A stretch of DNA of 64,000 bases from Heliocybe sulcata (Eukaryota; Basidiomycota; Agaricomycetes; Gloeophyllales; Gloeophyllaceae): contig ML213504.1 of the NCBI GenBank assembly GCA_004369045.1, positions 1,660,894 to 1,724,893 of the forward strand, given 5' to 3'. The position numbers and the translations under genes are program-made. How positions within the stretch are numbered: position 1 is the first letter of the stretch; each line of letters starts with the position of its first letter. The notes below the pieces were generated by a model that saw only the letters and a program-made list of their open reading frames with translations, was not told the origin of the DNA and searched no databases. This document shows positions 48,121-59,955 of this stretch, piece by piece.

Positions 48121-49022
48121 ATGTCTTCTGGCGGACTGTCGACGGGTGCGTGCCATTCATTTTCGTGCTGCTCTGATATTGCATGTTAATGTCGACGACA
48201 TCGTCCGGCCACAGTATCTGACTCTGAATACCGCAGCTTGCCTGCCGAGGAATCGCGTCCCATAGGTCAGTTGAAGTACGACTCTTGACTACACCCGACG
48301 CACATGTACGGTTTTGTTTCGCTTATGCAATGCCAAGGGCTTCTGATTGCTACCGAATGCGGATTGTCGACCCAGCCCTCAGATTCAGTTTGCTTTCGTT
48401 CTGGATCGGATGCCTGTCAGTTGATGCCGGCTCTGCATCTGCAACTGGACCTGACAGAGTTGGGTTCATGAAGATGAAATTAAATGAATTTGTGGAGATC
48501 GATAGAGGGAGTCTCCGTACTTTGTGTACAGTCGTGCCATCTTCGCTTAGTGCGGTTCCGCAGCCTCGCACCGCCTTCGCCTTTTCGACAGACGATGCAT
48601 CTCCGGAGAGCTCCTTCCCGAGACCGCCTGTCCTGTATGTTCAACTCTTACCTGACACCTCGTTATCTCTCACCCGTTGTACTGTGAATGGTATGCGACA
48701 CGCCGTGGACACGCTCTGCTCAGCTGGGCCGCACAGCCGGGTACACGTTTCCGCTCTTCTACAGAGTCTTGAGGACCTCCAATGTGTCGCGCCCAAACTG
48801 CCTAATCAAGTGCACATCAAGCACTTCCTCCACCACATGCCTGCAAGCAAAATCCAGTGGATGACACAAATCTTTTGTTTTTTGGGTACTGACTGTCGTG
48901 TGGCGGATTTAAGCCTTTATTCCTGAAGGCAATAATTTCACTCTCAACAATAGGCGAACCTGAAGCGAACCCGTTCTATCAAGACTTATGGCCCTTGGTT
49001 TTCAAGGGCTCATGCAGGATGA
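48121..49022 (+). other. Coding-like segment, unresolved
   Basis: An open frame with ATG at 48330 runs to 48926 (198 codons). It can be joined upstream, through an intron ending near 48207, to MSSGGLST at 48121, which lies only 6 bp after the uL11 stop. A piece reading NPFYQDLWPLVFKGS follows at about 48967. Composition is mixed, with no domain I know. Either a real lineage-specific gene with a hidden promoter or a long 3' region with chance frames; I lean slightly to the second. Confidence 0.25.
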
Positions 49023-49307
49023 GCTCCCAGCTGGCCTTCTCCGCGTCAATTCGCAGATTGAAGGGGACAGCGAGCGCTTGCGGATCTCCTCGTGTCCTCC
49101 TTCGATCACGCCTCGACCCCAAAGCAAACCGGAGGTTCGCTCCACTGTACAAGGCCTCACAAAAGTCAACATCATCACGGATCCTTCTTCATTCCCTCGA
49201 CACGTTCACTCGTCGTATACACTCGAGATGTCACCATGACCACGTTTTCGATCGAACATTTCGCCTCGACATATGGGACACAACAAATCTGGTCCGGCTT
49301 AAATTCG

Positions 49308-49314
49308 TATAAAA
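49308..49314 (+). promoter_or_regulatory. TATA box of the DUF6593 gene
   Basis: TATAAAA, 93 bp upstream of the ATG at 49407, in a region otherwise poor in A/T runs. Distance fits a short 5' leader. Confidence 0.65.
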
Positions 49315-49406
49315 GGCTACTCGCCTCGACCAGTACTCCTCACTACTCCTCCAACTCCTGAACAACCCTCGACAGCCTATCCCAACCTTCCCAGAGATCC
49401 ACAGAC

Positions 49407-50221
49407 ATGGCCGCATCCTCCGACATCCTTCACTGGACCTCTCAGGATCCCCGCGACAGCTCGCTCTTCAATGGCTACGGGGTGGCATACCGATTCCATG
49501 TATGTTCGCTACCGACCGTGTGCGATATCTGATACTAACCTGAAAAATGCTAGACTGAGGTGGCGACGAGTGGTTTGAACGTCACAACACTCTGGAGGAC
49601 AATCCGACCCGGGAGGGAGGACCGAGTGGCCAAGCTCGAGTGGGCGCCGAACGGTGGCCTAGGTCGTGTAATCATCGGCAAGGTTCGCGCGTTCAGTAGA
49701 CCATCATGATATGCATGTATCTGACCTCCAATCAGACGACCTTCCCGATGGCAGATCTCGTCCGACCCGATCCTTCAGTGCAGGTGCGTTTGAATCTCGA
49801 TTGGCGCAGCGTACAGGAGTACTCATGCTGACTATAGGGAGCGAGGATATTCAATGGCCCCGATGGTCTGCCCTACAAGTGGCGGCCCAGCGGGCGTGGC
49901 ACGCGCGATATTACTGTGAGCTCCTATCCCATCCGCCGCGAAAGTCGGTAACTTACAACATATGCCACAGCTGCAAGACCCGCACAACAACACCATCGCT
50001 TTCTTCCGCCCTGTCACTCCTCAGCGCTACCAGCTTGGCGACGTGTATACGGAGCTGCACTTCATTCGCACCGCAGGCGCTGGTACAGTGGTACGTCCTG
50101 GCTATAGCCCCTCGGTGTCTAGAGGCTAAATTTGCTCTATCGATAGACGCACCCGCCCTTCATGGACTATGTCACAGTAACAGCCACGCTATACCGGTTT
50201 GTCATGGCTTTCGGCCTATAG
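49407..50221 (+). CDS. DUF6593-type basidiomycete protein (copy 1)
   Basis: Six exons (49407-49499, 49554-49682, 49736-49783, 49838-49915, 49971-50090, 50147-50221) give 180 aa. Visible family blocks: FNGYGVAYRFHTEVATSGLN, VTTLWRTIRPGREDRVAKLE, GRVIIGKTTFPMADLVRP, RIFNGPDGLPYKWRPSGRG and NNTIAFFRPVTPQRY. The central FxxxDGxxYKW pattern is shared with copy 2 at 62114. The fold is expected to be a small beta-rich domain; function is unknown. No signal peptide. These proteins are common in mushroom genomes and rare elsewhere, which supports the lineage call. Confidence 0.8.
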
Positions 50222-50534
50222 TATTTTGACGCATATCTCGATCGAAACTTCATTATTTGAATATCTTAACTGGCTTAAGATTCTATCATCTTAATCGCGC
50301 ATCAATAACACTATACCATCATGCACTTCTCCTATGTACAGCATATGTAGCCTTCACGCACTTACCTGCTTTCATGCATTGTACCTACTTCATGCAGATC
50401 TTCTGGTATCTTGGCGGTTAATGCGATTGTTCTGAGTCAGAGCACATGGTCAGCGAGTGCGGTGAGGCTACCCGTATGATACACGTTTCCCGGATGCAGT
50501 GCTACACTATCGATGACAATCTGATGCTCGATCT
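50222..50534. other. Intergenic, tail-to-tail
   Basis: About 310 bp, A/T-richer than the genes. Nothing recognised. Confidence 0.4.
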
Positions 50535-51679
50535 CTACAGTTTGGCACGTTCCCCCTCCACTACGTCGAGGATGCTGTCGATCGTACGGATCACCCATTC
50601 CGTCCCCTCATCACTCGCCAGCCACTTATCTTCCTCGTTCAGCCCCTCCTGCTCGTACCGCGCTTTCAAGAGCCCGAACACATGGCTCGTAAGTTGAGGG
50701 ACCACCCTGCTTTCAGCGCGGAGAGTGGCAATGCCTACGATGGACCCCATGGCGCGGCTAAGGTTTCCTTCGATTGTTTCCCCTCCCGGGAGGGGAGAGA
50801 GTACAGCACCGTATGCCTGGATGATAAATGCTACATATGGTTCAGTTTAATATTTAACAAATCCAATCGAATCGCAGATTTGATATGACGATGCCAAACG
50901 AGCCAGATCGCTGGACGAGGTAAGATGGGACAAACGGAGAACTCACTAATGAAATCGGGATGCAGTGCTCCCAACTTATTGTACAGTTTCACATCATGCG
51001 GTGCATAGATCGACTTCCAGAGGGCTCTTCCGCGAGCGACGATCTGGTCTATATTGTCCGGGTTCGCTTCTCTGGAGTGGAATCGTCAACACTTATCACT
51101 GCACAGCTCTAGGATGTAGAAGCGGTTCTCGAACATATAGCGGTGCAGTACCTGATAGAATTCTTGCGAAGGCCGTCCTTGACATCTTGCTCCATGACTT
51201 CTTGCATAGCAGTCATCGACAGAATGACCTGGGCAGAGAAATCAGTGACAGGACTGATATATGTAGAGAACATCACATACTCTAGGCACTCCGACGAAGA
51301 TTGTACTCTTGAGCGCAGACTCTCGCATTATGGCTGCCTTTTTGACAGCGTCGGCCAAACTCTTCCGTGTAGACGCATTGTCGGGATCGCTTCTCGTGGC
51401 GAAGCGATAGAGATGACCAACGGTGGGCGGAGAGTTGGCTGTCAGTAAAGTGCATGTCTGCCACGACGGGGAGGCGTCAGAGCGCATACTCGGATAAGGT
51501 CCGCCGTGATTGACGCGTACCGAAAGCACCAGCCATCCGGTCTCTGCGCGTCTTTGTTTCGCGTCATTGAATGTCCTGGAAAGGACGCTTTGCAATCTGG
51601 CTGGGGATGGCGGTGGGAACGGGTGCGGGTTCCGTAGAGTCAGCAATTGCTTGACCGCAGGTGGCAAATGCGCGACCAT
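50535..51679 (-). CDS. AhpD-like (carboxymuconolactone decarboxylase-like fold) protein
   Basis: A multi-exon minus-strand gene starting MVAHLPPAVKQLLTLRNP and ending VVEGERAKL. Other segments: VLSRTFNDAKQRRAETGWLV, TANSPPTVGHLYRFATRSDP, KKAAIMRESALKSTIFVGVP, NSYQVLHRYMFENRF, IVARGRALWKSIYAPHDVKL and SHVFGLLKARYEQEG. The VGHLYRFA..AAIMRESALKSTIFVGVPR order fits a fungal family with the AhpD-like fold. The catalytic Cys pair of bacterial AhpD (CxxC) is not seen, so peroxidase activity is doubtful. Length about 260 aa. Function unknown. Confidence 0.65.
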
Positions 51680-53973
51680 CTTGATGCAGTCGATTGAATT
51701 GATTCAGCCAACGGCGAAAGTGACAGTCCGGGAGGAGACGTGGGCGGTCGATAAAGTGGGAATATTCGCTTTGAATTAAACCTACAGAGTTGTGAGAAAC
51801 GCCACAATCAAGGAAGAATGGGAAGCAACCTGCATTCCGGATACTCTTATAGCTGGTGCTTCGAAGCAGAACGGAGACCCGATTGTGTCCGTGCTGGGGT
51901 TAAGTCGGACATTGCACGTGGCTCACGCGTGTCCGAGTCCGCCACTTTGCATAGCGTTCGTCCCAGAATATTGGCTTCCCATCTCAGGGCTTCATTCCAC
52001 GCCCGATTGACCCTAGCTCGCAAAGGGACGATCACTACGAGGCCATCATTCTGCACAGCACTCAAACCCGAATGAATTACTTCCGATTTGTATAGAATGC
52101 CGTGTCCTTTTCTGGCTCGAGAAGAGAAGCTCCAGATACCACAGATCGCACCGGGGAACAAGTTCCAGTAAACACTATCTCCGTCTACCGCGCTGCTGGC
52201 GTACTGCTATTTTCTACGGGTTGGCAGATGAATGATGTGTTCCACGTGAGCCCCGGAACTTGCAACGCAGCACGAGTTACCAAGATCCGGACTCCATGGT
52301 TTCTCAAGACACCAGCGCCTGCCGGGACAGAAGAATTTGAGTCCATGATCAGGGGAAGCAATGCGGCGAATCCAATGCAATGGGACGCGATCCGGTATCA
52401 CCGAGAGGCGCGTGGCGTTGAGCGATGCTCGAGACAACCCAAACCTTCGGAAGCTCAAGGGTCCTGCGCGTTAAAGTCAGTCAGAAATCACGACACGAGG
52501 ACAATGACAGCGAATTAATCAAGGGGCGAGCTACAGCCACTGCCCGTAAGCGTTGCTCGAAGTAGAAGTCTCAGAAAGCATGGTGTTGTGGCTCTTGGCC
52601 TCCTTCGTCGTGCGGATAGTGTATTCGTCTTTCTTGAGCGCCGGGCTATGGATAGAAATGATCAGGTCCCGAAGACCAATCACAGAGCAGGCGCGCAGTG
52701 TCTCACCTTTTCTTCTGTGCTCTCCGCGTACGCTGTGTTGAGGAGAGGCTCCGCCCTGAGCCTAAAAAGCATATTGGTCAATGATCATAGTGGTTGACAC
52801 CCTCTGATTTTTCCAGCGGAGTAGGATCATGTGTCAGAAAAGGAGAGCATGACTTGTGGGAGCGGGATTGTATTCCAGTTCACGGGGACCCACGAATTAA
52901 ATATCAGCTCATCCGTACAAATGACTGCAGCATGAACAATCGCAAAGGCCCACGAGTTTAGTGTATCGACTTTATCCTGAAGCATATACTTGTCATGTTA
53001 TGATCAGAAGGCCGTACACGAAGACAGCATCTGCAGGCGTAAGTTCTAAAATCCAACAGAAGAAATCAGATTAACGCTTCTGCTTCCTTCATCTATAAAC
53101 TAAAGCCGTCAAGAGAGCAGCACCGTCGACTTTACCTACGAGATATCCAATCAACAGGCACGCTCCTGTCAAGATGAGCGGGCAAGACATACCATGTCTG
53201 GGAACCCCCGCGTCTCTTCAGCAGGACAACGACTGGCCGTGCGGACCATCAATCAGTAACGCTAGTGGACATCAAGCGGCAGACATTCATCACGCATCAT
53301 AGATGCAACAGACACTAGCGAAAGTCGCTATGTAGCGCAGAGAAGGGCACGATAATGACTGAGATGTTTATTCATCCGAGGTGTGGGATAATGATCGCTG
53401 CCAGCCTGCGAATGCAAGTGGCGTCGACTGTGGCTGCAGAAAGAAGAGCTCTTCGTACGGTTTCTGGCACCGTACATCTCTCGAATAAATTATAAGTTAT
53501 GTCTGACAGGCAGCTGCGCTTCTAAGTGGCCTGCCTGAGCCATGCCCAACTTCCGCGTCCAGTATGTTTCTGTATCGATCCCTATTTCTCGAGCAGACCT
53601 AACCCAACATGTTTCGAATACCGCAGCGCCATCAATTTTGCGCTTCGCTCGCCACCGTAGTAACCGATCATGATCATAACGGTCAAACACAAAATGCACA
53701 AGATGCCCATTGAACCCAAGCTCTACAGATCCAGCACTTACACTTCTCCAGCGAAGTAATTATTCAACATCTGTGAACATTCGATTACGCACACGATGGT
53801 GGCATGTATCAAGGAAAGCTAGATGAATAGATTGACATGCACAACCAGCGCCCGACCTGCAGGCAGAAACCGCCCACAGGACGGGTGCTAAAAAAACAAG
53901 ATATGATGATGGTGGGGTATATGGCAGTGAATAAGAAACTCCTCCGTTATGACGAGAAACATCTAACAGGACA
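51680..53973. other. Gene-poor region, about 2.3 kb
   Basis: Holds the promoter side of the AhpD-like gene and the 3' flank of GH128. Frames in 51.7-52.5 kb reach about 138 codons but have no protein-like features that I can support. The minus-strand part 52531-53190 looks coding in pieces and is listed separately. Confidence 0.4.
52531..53190 (-). other. Membrane-protein-like gene or remnant, unresolved
   Basis: Three coding-like pieces lie in order on the minus strand. MSCPLILTGACLLIGYLV from 53190, ended by a donor-like GTAAAG; LTPADAVFVYGLLIIT and DKVDTLNSWAFAIVHAAVI in the middle; and a hydrophilic tail with DEYTIRTTKEAKSHNTML ending YGQWL and a TAG at 52531-52533. The first two are hydrophobic like membrane helices. 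I could not connect them with canonical introns in one phase. It may be a small multi-helix protein with unusual splicing or a decayed copy. Confidence 0.3.
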
Positions 53974-55262
53974 TTACGCGTTGATGAACTGGTAGCCCAG
54001 GTTCGTGGGTGCACCACTGCTAGCCATAAGCTGGTTGCCCTGGTTGACACCCTGCATGTCGTGCATGGCACCGAACCACATGTAAGCTTGGACATAGTCA
54101 GCATTGTTCATGAAGGACGTTGTCTGGCCCATGAAGGAGGCGATGTCACTGTCGGAGCACTGAGCACCGCCGTTGAAGTTCTGCAGGATACGTTGTGAGT
54201 AACTCGCATCCGACCTGCATGGTCTCTGAATCGTACCTGGCAAGCGTACTCGGTGACCCAGATGGGGAGGTTGAAGGTGTTGTGGAAGTCCTCGACGTAC
54301 TTGATGAACGCGTCGGCGCTCACGTCGTACCAGTGCATGGCAAGAGCATCGAACTGTATGTCGATCAGTCTATGACCGAACAACTTGGGCGCAAAATACG
54401 CACGTGGCAGCTATCGCAAGCAGCGAAGAACTGCTGCATCCAGGTCTTCCCGTAGGGAGCAGAGGTGACGGCAGGGGAAATCAGCTTGTAACCCTGGTAC
54501 TGGAGAGGGTCGATGTATTGCTTCCAGAGATCAGCAGCACGCTGGGGGGTCATGTTGGACTGGCCAGACTGGTCGGGCCTGTTCATGCAAGGGTTAGGGG
54601 TCAAGTCCAAACACAAGGAGCCTTGCATACGCACTCGTTGAAGCCAAGGACGTAGTTAGCGTAGCCCTTAACAACCTTCTGCGAGAACTCGGACACTTGG
54701 TTCTCACCCCAGAGCATGGGCACGACCTCGAAGCCGAGGGAACGAGCCTCGTCGGGGATATCGGGACTCCAAGTGTACAACCTGCAAAGACAATGTAGTG
54801 ATTCTTCCCCCTTCCTCAAAAAGGGATGACTTACCATTTGGTCTTGTCGGTCTTGTAGTTCTTCAAGGAGTCATCGCCTCCGTTGGGCCAAGCGAGACCG
54901 ATCTTGCCGCTGCCAGTGTTTCCGCTGCTGACAACAGAGGTGCTGGGGGCAGGAGCCTGGGAAGAGCTCGCCGGCTGGCTGGGAGCGGGGGCAGGGGTGG
55001 TAGCAGCGGGAGCGCTCGAGGGCGCCTCGTAGGAGCTGCTAGACGGAGCAGGGGCGGCGCTGCTGGAGGGGCGAGCCTTGCAACGCTTGCTGGCAGCGCT
55101 GTCGCGCTTCCTCCTGGCAAGGCCTTCATGGCCATGGGCGGCATGACGGGCAAACTGATAATGCTCCGTCGCGAGCGCGTTGGCGGGAGTCGCGCCGAAC
55201 GTGCAGGCGACGATGGCAAGAGAGGAGATGGCAAGAAGGTTAAGGAGTTTGACGGGAGCCAT
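53974..55262 (-). CDS. Secreted GH128 endo-beta-1,3-glucanase
   Basis: Five exons (54835-55262, 54635-54781, 54404-54578, 54237-54353, 53974-54180) give 357 aa. A signal peptide (LLNLLAISSLAIVACTFGAT) is followed by a basic KRDSAASKR stretch that may be a processing site, then a Ser/Ala/Pro linker of about 60 residues. The catalytic domain starts near KIGLAWPNGG and has LYTWSPDIPDEA, FEVVPMLWGENQVSEF, YVLGFNEPDQSGQSNMTP with the likely acid/base Glu, FDALAMHWYDVSADAF, LPIWVTEYACQ with the likely nucleophile Glu, and YVQAYMWFGAM. This is the GH128 fold of fungal wall glucanases. It probably acts in wall remodelling or fruiting-body softening. Confidence 0.9.
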
Positions 55263-55944
55263 GTCTGTCAGAAAGTGTGTGCTGGGCCTTTATGGGTTAA
55301 GAGGGGCAAAGGACAAGGAGCGGGAAAGGCAAATGAATGTGGTGGCCCTGAGGAAGGCGGAGGAGGAGGTAGACTGCAGGCGGTGCTGGTCGTGGTTGAA
55401 GAGGAAAACTGGTAAATAGGGTGAGAAGGCCCCTTATATAAGCCGTCGTCGCCAAGACGTCCGGGGGCGGCTTCGATGCACGGACCACACTGTCAACTGC
55501 CACCCCATCTTGGTAGACGCGACAAGGGCTCTGTACGCCGTCTTCTGCGGTAATACAGGTACCATCGCAGGTTTGAACGTTGTGTATATATTTGTACGGG
55601 CTATTTACGCCGGTGTAGCCCCGATTACAACGTCGGCCAAGGTTACAATATTCAATGACCCCGCGCCCTCAATATTTCTGAAGATGCCCGCGTAATTACA
55701 TACCGCCGTTCGACTGCCCTCGCTGTGTAGGACTCGCTGTGTAGGACAACAGGTTCGTTGCCGCCATGACAACTGCCCAGTAGGCCGTGGCCCAGTGCGG
55801 GGCGGAGTTTGGACTTTAAATCAGAAAAGGAGGCAGCCACGCCTGCGGCCTTTTCTCTCAGCCATCAAGTCAAGCAAAAGAAACGGTTCACAGAGTTCGC
55901 GTTCACGTTCGTCAACCCAACACCCTCCAGTTCCACCGCTCAAA
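55263..55944. other. Divergent promoter region of GH128 and the two-RRM gene
   Basis: 680 bp with the GH128 TATA box and, from about 55880, the leader of the RRM gene. A word GACTCGCTGTGTAGGAC-like is partly repeated near 55730-55745. No gene supported. Confidence 0.4.
55434..55441 (-). promoter_or_regulatory. TATA box of the GH128 gene
   Basis: The minus strand reads TTATATAAG here, about 170 bp upstream of the ATG at 55262. Confidence 0.6.
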
Positions 55945-57167
55945 ATGTCTGACGCCCCCGCCGCCCCTGTCTCCGAAAACGGCGTGCCTCCGGCTACCCA
56001 GGACAAAGTCGAGGAAGAGGTTCCTGGCTTCAAGGTGCGCGTCCGCGTGCTTAATCGTGCGCGTGCTATAGCTCATTCCGACGCGTCAGGTCTTTGCGGG
56101 TAATTTGTCCTACTCCACTACGGATGAAGGGCTGAGGACATTCTTCGCGCCGGTCGAGAGCGAGATGTACGTGGCGGCCTTTCTTGTCAATGTGCTGGCA
56201 TGCATACATTTCATGTTCTAACTAACGTTTGTCTTGTTCTGCAGCGTTACTGCTCATGTCATCCTTCGAGGCACGCGCTCGAAGGGATATGGGTTTGTCT
56301 CGCTCACCTCCGCCGAAGCCGCAGAGAAGGCTGTCGAGCTGCTCAACAAGCAAGAGCTCGATGGCCGCTCTGTGATCGTCGAGGTGGCCAAGCCGGCTGG
56401 TGAGAAAGATCAGGAGAAGAAACAGAGAAAGAGGCGTGTTGGCAGACGCGGCTCCAAGGCGCCCCGTGGCGAGGTCACGGACGCCGAGGCCAGCGGCGAG
56501 GCCACCGAGAAGGCTGAAGGCGCTGTCGCCGAAGGCACTGAGGTGGCCAAGCCGAAGAAGAAGAAGAAGTCTAGTGTGAGTACATCCTGCGAGTGTGATC
56601 TGCGTCCTTCCGTTGACTGTCCCGACTCTGTAGGGGAAGAAGCGTGCGGCCAAGAAGGCTGCTGCCGCTCTCAACGGCGAAGCTGCTGATGGTGAGGCCA
56701 CCGCCGAGGGTGAGGGCGCTCCCAAGAGGGAGCCCAGGGCCAAGAAGCCCAGGACTCCCCGTCCCCGTCGTGCCCCTGGCGAGGAGCCCGCTGGCGAGCC
56801 CTCCAAGAACATGCTCTTCGTCGCCAATCTCGGTTTCAGCGTTGACGATGAGGCCCTTGCGACCCTCTTCAAGGAGGCCGGCATCGAGGTCGTGTCTGCG
56901 CGCATCATCCGCAAGCGGCGAAAGAGCCAGGGCTACGGCTTCGTCGATGTTGGCAACGAAGACGAACAGAAGAAGGCGATCGAGGCCCTCGATGGCAAGG
57001 ACGTGGGCGGCAGGGCCATCGCAGTTAAGGTTGCGGTCAACACCCCTCCTCCCGCGGAAGAAACGGAAGGCGAGAAGTCAGAAAACGTTCCCTCGACCGA
57101 GGCGCCTGTGGTCGAGACATCTGTCGCGGGTGATGCTACCCCTGAGGCGGTCGTCCTTGCGTCTTAA
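55945..57167 (+). CDS. Two-RRM RNA-binding protein with basic-acidic linker
   Basis: Four exons (55945-56034, 56090-56166, 56245-56575, 56634-57167) give 343 aa. The first RRM has VFAGNLSYSTTDEGLRTFF (RNP2) and SKGYGFVSLTSAEAAEKAV (RNP1). A linker rich in Lys, Arg, Ala and Glu (KPKKKKKSSGKKRAAKK) follows. The second RRM has NMLFVANLGFSVDDEALATL and KSQGYGFVDVGNEDEQKKAI. The tail is acidic and Pro/Val rich. The design resembles nucleolar or mRNA-binding proteins such as fungal Rnp24; exact orthology is uncertain. Confidence 0.85.
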
Positions 57168-57547
57168 GGATGAAGAAAACCAGCTCATGAGTTCTCAAAT
57201 TAATACAGTATTGCTCATCTTCCTGACTTAAAGTTCTGCTATTTGCTGCGCCCCCTGTTTATTCTTCCGAGCGTCTTGTGGACTTTAGTGTCTCACATCT
57301 TCCCTACGCTACTTTACGTTCCTCCAATGATCGCTCTAGCCAATTATTGAGCGGACTGGTGCCGTTTTCTCAGTCGATAACTTGTTGTGTATCGCTTGCT
57401 CTTTAATGAAGCGATTCATTTTCCTTTACGCAGTATGTTACGAATGTCATGAATGTCCAGGTTTAATGGGATTGGGTCGCTGCAGACAGTCGCTGGCATG
57501 GGTGCATGCTAAATATAGAAACAATCGAATGCACACTGTATCCCGAC
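57168..57547. other. Intergenic between two plus-strand genes
   Basis: About 380 bp: 3' flank of the RRM gene and promoter of the G-patch gene. Nothing else recognised. Confidence 0.4.
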
Positions 57548-58800
57548 ATGGCTGATGAGGAAGATGACTACCTCTCCGATAAGTTCCTCTTGGACGCGAA
57601 TGCTGCGTCTACCTCGAAGCCCAAGACGTACGCGGAGCGACGGAAGGAAGCCGAGAGAAAATCCAAGTTGAAGCAGGAGCAGAACCGGCTGAAGAGTCGC
57701 AAGCAGCTCGAGCTCGAGTCTCGGGAGGAGGGTCTGAGCAAGAGTCTGTTCGAGAGGGCGAAGGAGGAAGAAGCTTTCCATGGCAAGGGAAATAAAGCGC
57801 TTTCTATGATGATGAAGATGGGGTTCAAGCCTGGACAGGCCCTTGGTAAGCAGGAAGACGAACCTGTGCCGGAGGATGTGTCGGGCACATCTGAACGCGA
57901 TGCCTCCGCTACTCCGACCAGGGAGGTGTCGACCGAACCGTCAGGAGATGGCCTGCCTTTGGAGTCGACAACGAGAGGTATTGGGTCCGGTACGAAACAT
58001 AGGATCGTGCCTTTGCCTCTGAACGAATGGACTGGTGCGTCCAACAGAACCTCCCGTGAGTAGCCGCCCTCGCTGACCATGATCTGTAGGAAAGCATGGT
58101 ATCGGCACTCTAAAGCGCGGTCCGTCCCCCACGGAATTGGAGCGCCTAGCCAAGATGGCAAAGAAGACTGCAGAGGTCGACCAGGACACCTTCCGTAGTC
58201 GTGCCAGGGAGGACTACCTCGAAAGGCGCGCGGAAGGGAGACTAGGTCCTGCACAGACGACCTGCGCTAGTCTCGACGAGAAGGCTGGAAAGACTGCAAG
58301 TGTCCTTCGATGTATCCCTGCTGGTGGCTCATACGTCTGCCACAGTTCAATATCTTGTGGCTCAACCCGAGCCACCCGGATGCCTTCCCAGAAGGCCTTA
58401 TGGACGCATTGCCAGATGACCGGGTAGTTGCCATGACCCGTTGGCGGCGAGACCAGGACGACGCCGAAGCCCGCCTGCGTAAGCAAATGAAGGACGACGC
58501 ATTGCAACCTCTGCCTGACGATGATGCGACCCCCGCAAAATCGTCCACGCAAGAGAAAGCACCGCTTTCCCGGGAGGAATTAGAAGAAGCTGTCCGGTTC
58601 CTAAGCCTAAGCGTACGCGTGGTGTCCTCTGTTGCCTCGCATTTACTGAGACGTCGCCACAGGCACACGAGCGACTGGATACCGTGCTCGAATACCTTCG
58701 ATCGGAGTACTCGTATTGCTTCTGGTGCGGGACGCAGTACGACAGCCCGGAGGACCTGCAACAGAACTGCCCAGGGGAGAATGAGGATGACCACGACTGA
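57548..58800 (+). CDS. GPATCH11-like G-patch protein (DUF4187)
   Basis: Four exons (57548-58034, 58090-58295, 58346-58612, 58663-58800) give 365 aa. A charged N-terminal coil (KTYAERRKEAERKSKLKQEQ) is followed by the G-patch ALSMMMKMGFKPGQALGK, interrupted later by an insertion before KHGIGT. The C-terminal DUF4187 has ERLDTVLEYLRSEYSYCFWC, GTQYDSPEDLQQNCPGE, with the paired cysteines expected. The second intron reads GC-AG. The family is linked to spliceosome or splicing helicase control; that role is inferred. Confidence 0.87.
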
Positions 58801-59113
58801 TCTATGACCACGTATGCAGTACGCCCCTTGTATTCGTAACGCAATACGGATGGTGTCTCCAGACGCGGACGAGACAGGTATCGATTCGAGCAAAAATACA
58901 GTGAGCGCTTACTTCTACAACTAGACCCGACAAACGAGCGTGACGCGCTGAATCAACAAACGCACGTCTCGGAATATCACGCAGTGAAAATCAAGACGGA
59001 AAGGAGTCCTCAAAGTCCCTGGTCAAAATGAGTGACGAATAGGTTACGGAATAAAGCAGTCACAGCCAAGCGAATCCGAGTCCATGAATGAATGGAATGG
59101 TGGCGTCTAGAAT
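58801..59113. other. Intergenic, tail-to-tail
   Basis: About 310 bp. Nothing recognised. Confidence 0.4.
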
Positions 59114-59955
59114 TCAAGCAACTGGGGTGACGTGCCGACTCTGATGTGGATTTATGTTTATTCCTGACTTGTGCCATTCTGGTGAGGGAGGGGAGGCGGA
59201 TCCAGACCGTGGTACCGGTGAGGCGGCGTATGCGGCTGTCGGTGGGTAGTTGTAGGACATGGGTGGGAGCGGTGGGAGGGAGGGGAGTGTGACGGGTGCT
59301 GCTGGGTTAGCGGGAGGTGTGCGGACGAAGCGGTGGGGGAAGTTGGGTGTCGTCGGGGACGCTGATGGCGTCTTTCGCCGGACGTAGGTGGAGATAGGTG
59401 TGTCAGCAACAGTCTCTGAGTGAAGCGTTAAGGCTCTTCGCCTAGAACCCTCCTTCAGAGCAAGGGGTGCCGGTCTGGCGCGAAGCTCGGCCAGGCGCGG
59501 GGAGGTGGAAACAGGCTGGAGATGTGATTCGTGAACAGCAGCGATGGAGGGAGGGCAAAGTAACTCACTCGGCCAGGGCCCTTTGCGACGCCACCGCTGA
59601 AAGGCGCGGGCACGCTCCTAGTCCTCACGTGCGACTACGTACAGTTCAGTAAGCCAATGCTGCATATTCTGCAGCAGATACTTACGATGCGCGGAGAGTA
59701 GGGAGCATATCGGTGGATGCGTTGTGCAGCGCCGAACTGGAACGCATCTGGGTCGGCGTTTGGGGCGTCATGATCTGATGTGACTATCGTCGGCATAGAG
59801 GCAGGCCCGCTCAAGGAACGGGGGACGCTTGGGAAGTGGGGACGAGATGAAGATGGGCGTAAAGAACGGGGACAGGAAGGATCTGAGCCGCGGTCTATAT
59901 TGTTCTCCAGACCCAGGGAGGCCATGAGCTCAACGAAGGAAGGAAGGGTTGTCAT
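59114..59955 (-). CDS. Pro/Ser-rich protein of unknown function
   Basis: Three exons (59686-59955, 59569-59634, 59114-59515) give 245 aa in one phase. The N-terminus MTTLPSFVELMASLGLENN is a compact amphipathic helix; the remainder is Pro, Ser, Arg and Thr rich and probably disordered, with several SP and TP sites (TPISTYVRRKTPSASPTTPN). A short helix-plus-disorder layout suggests a regulatory or adaptor protein. I do not recognise the family. Two canonical introns in phase and a sensible frame support coding. Confidence 0.65.

Noticed and set aside
52102-52518. 138-codon plus frame in the 51.7-53.9 kb gap
   Set aside because: No recognisable motif, no introns or promoter signal and no conservation evidence available.
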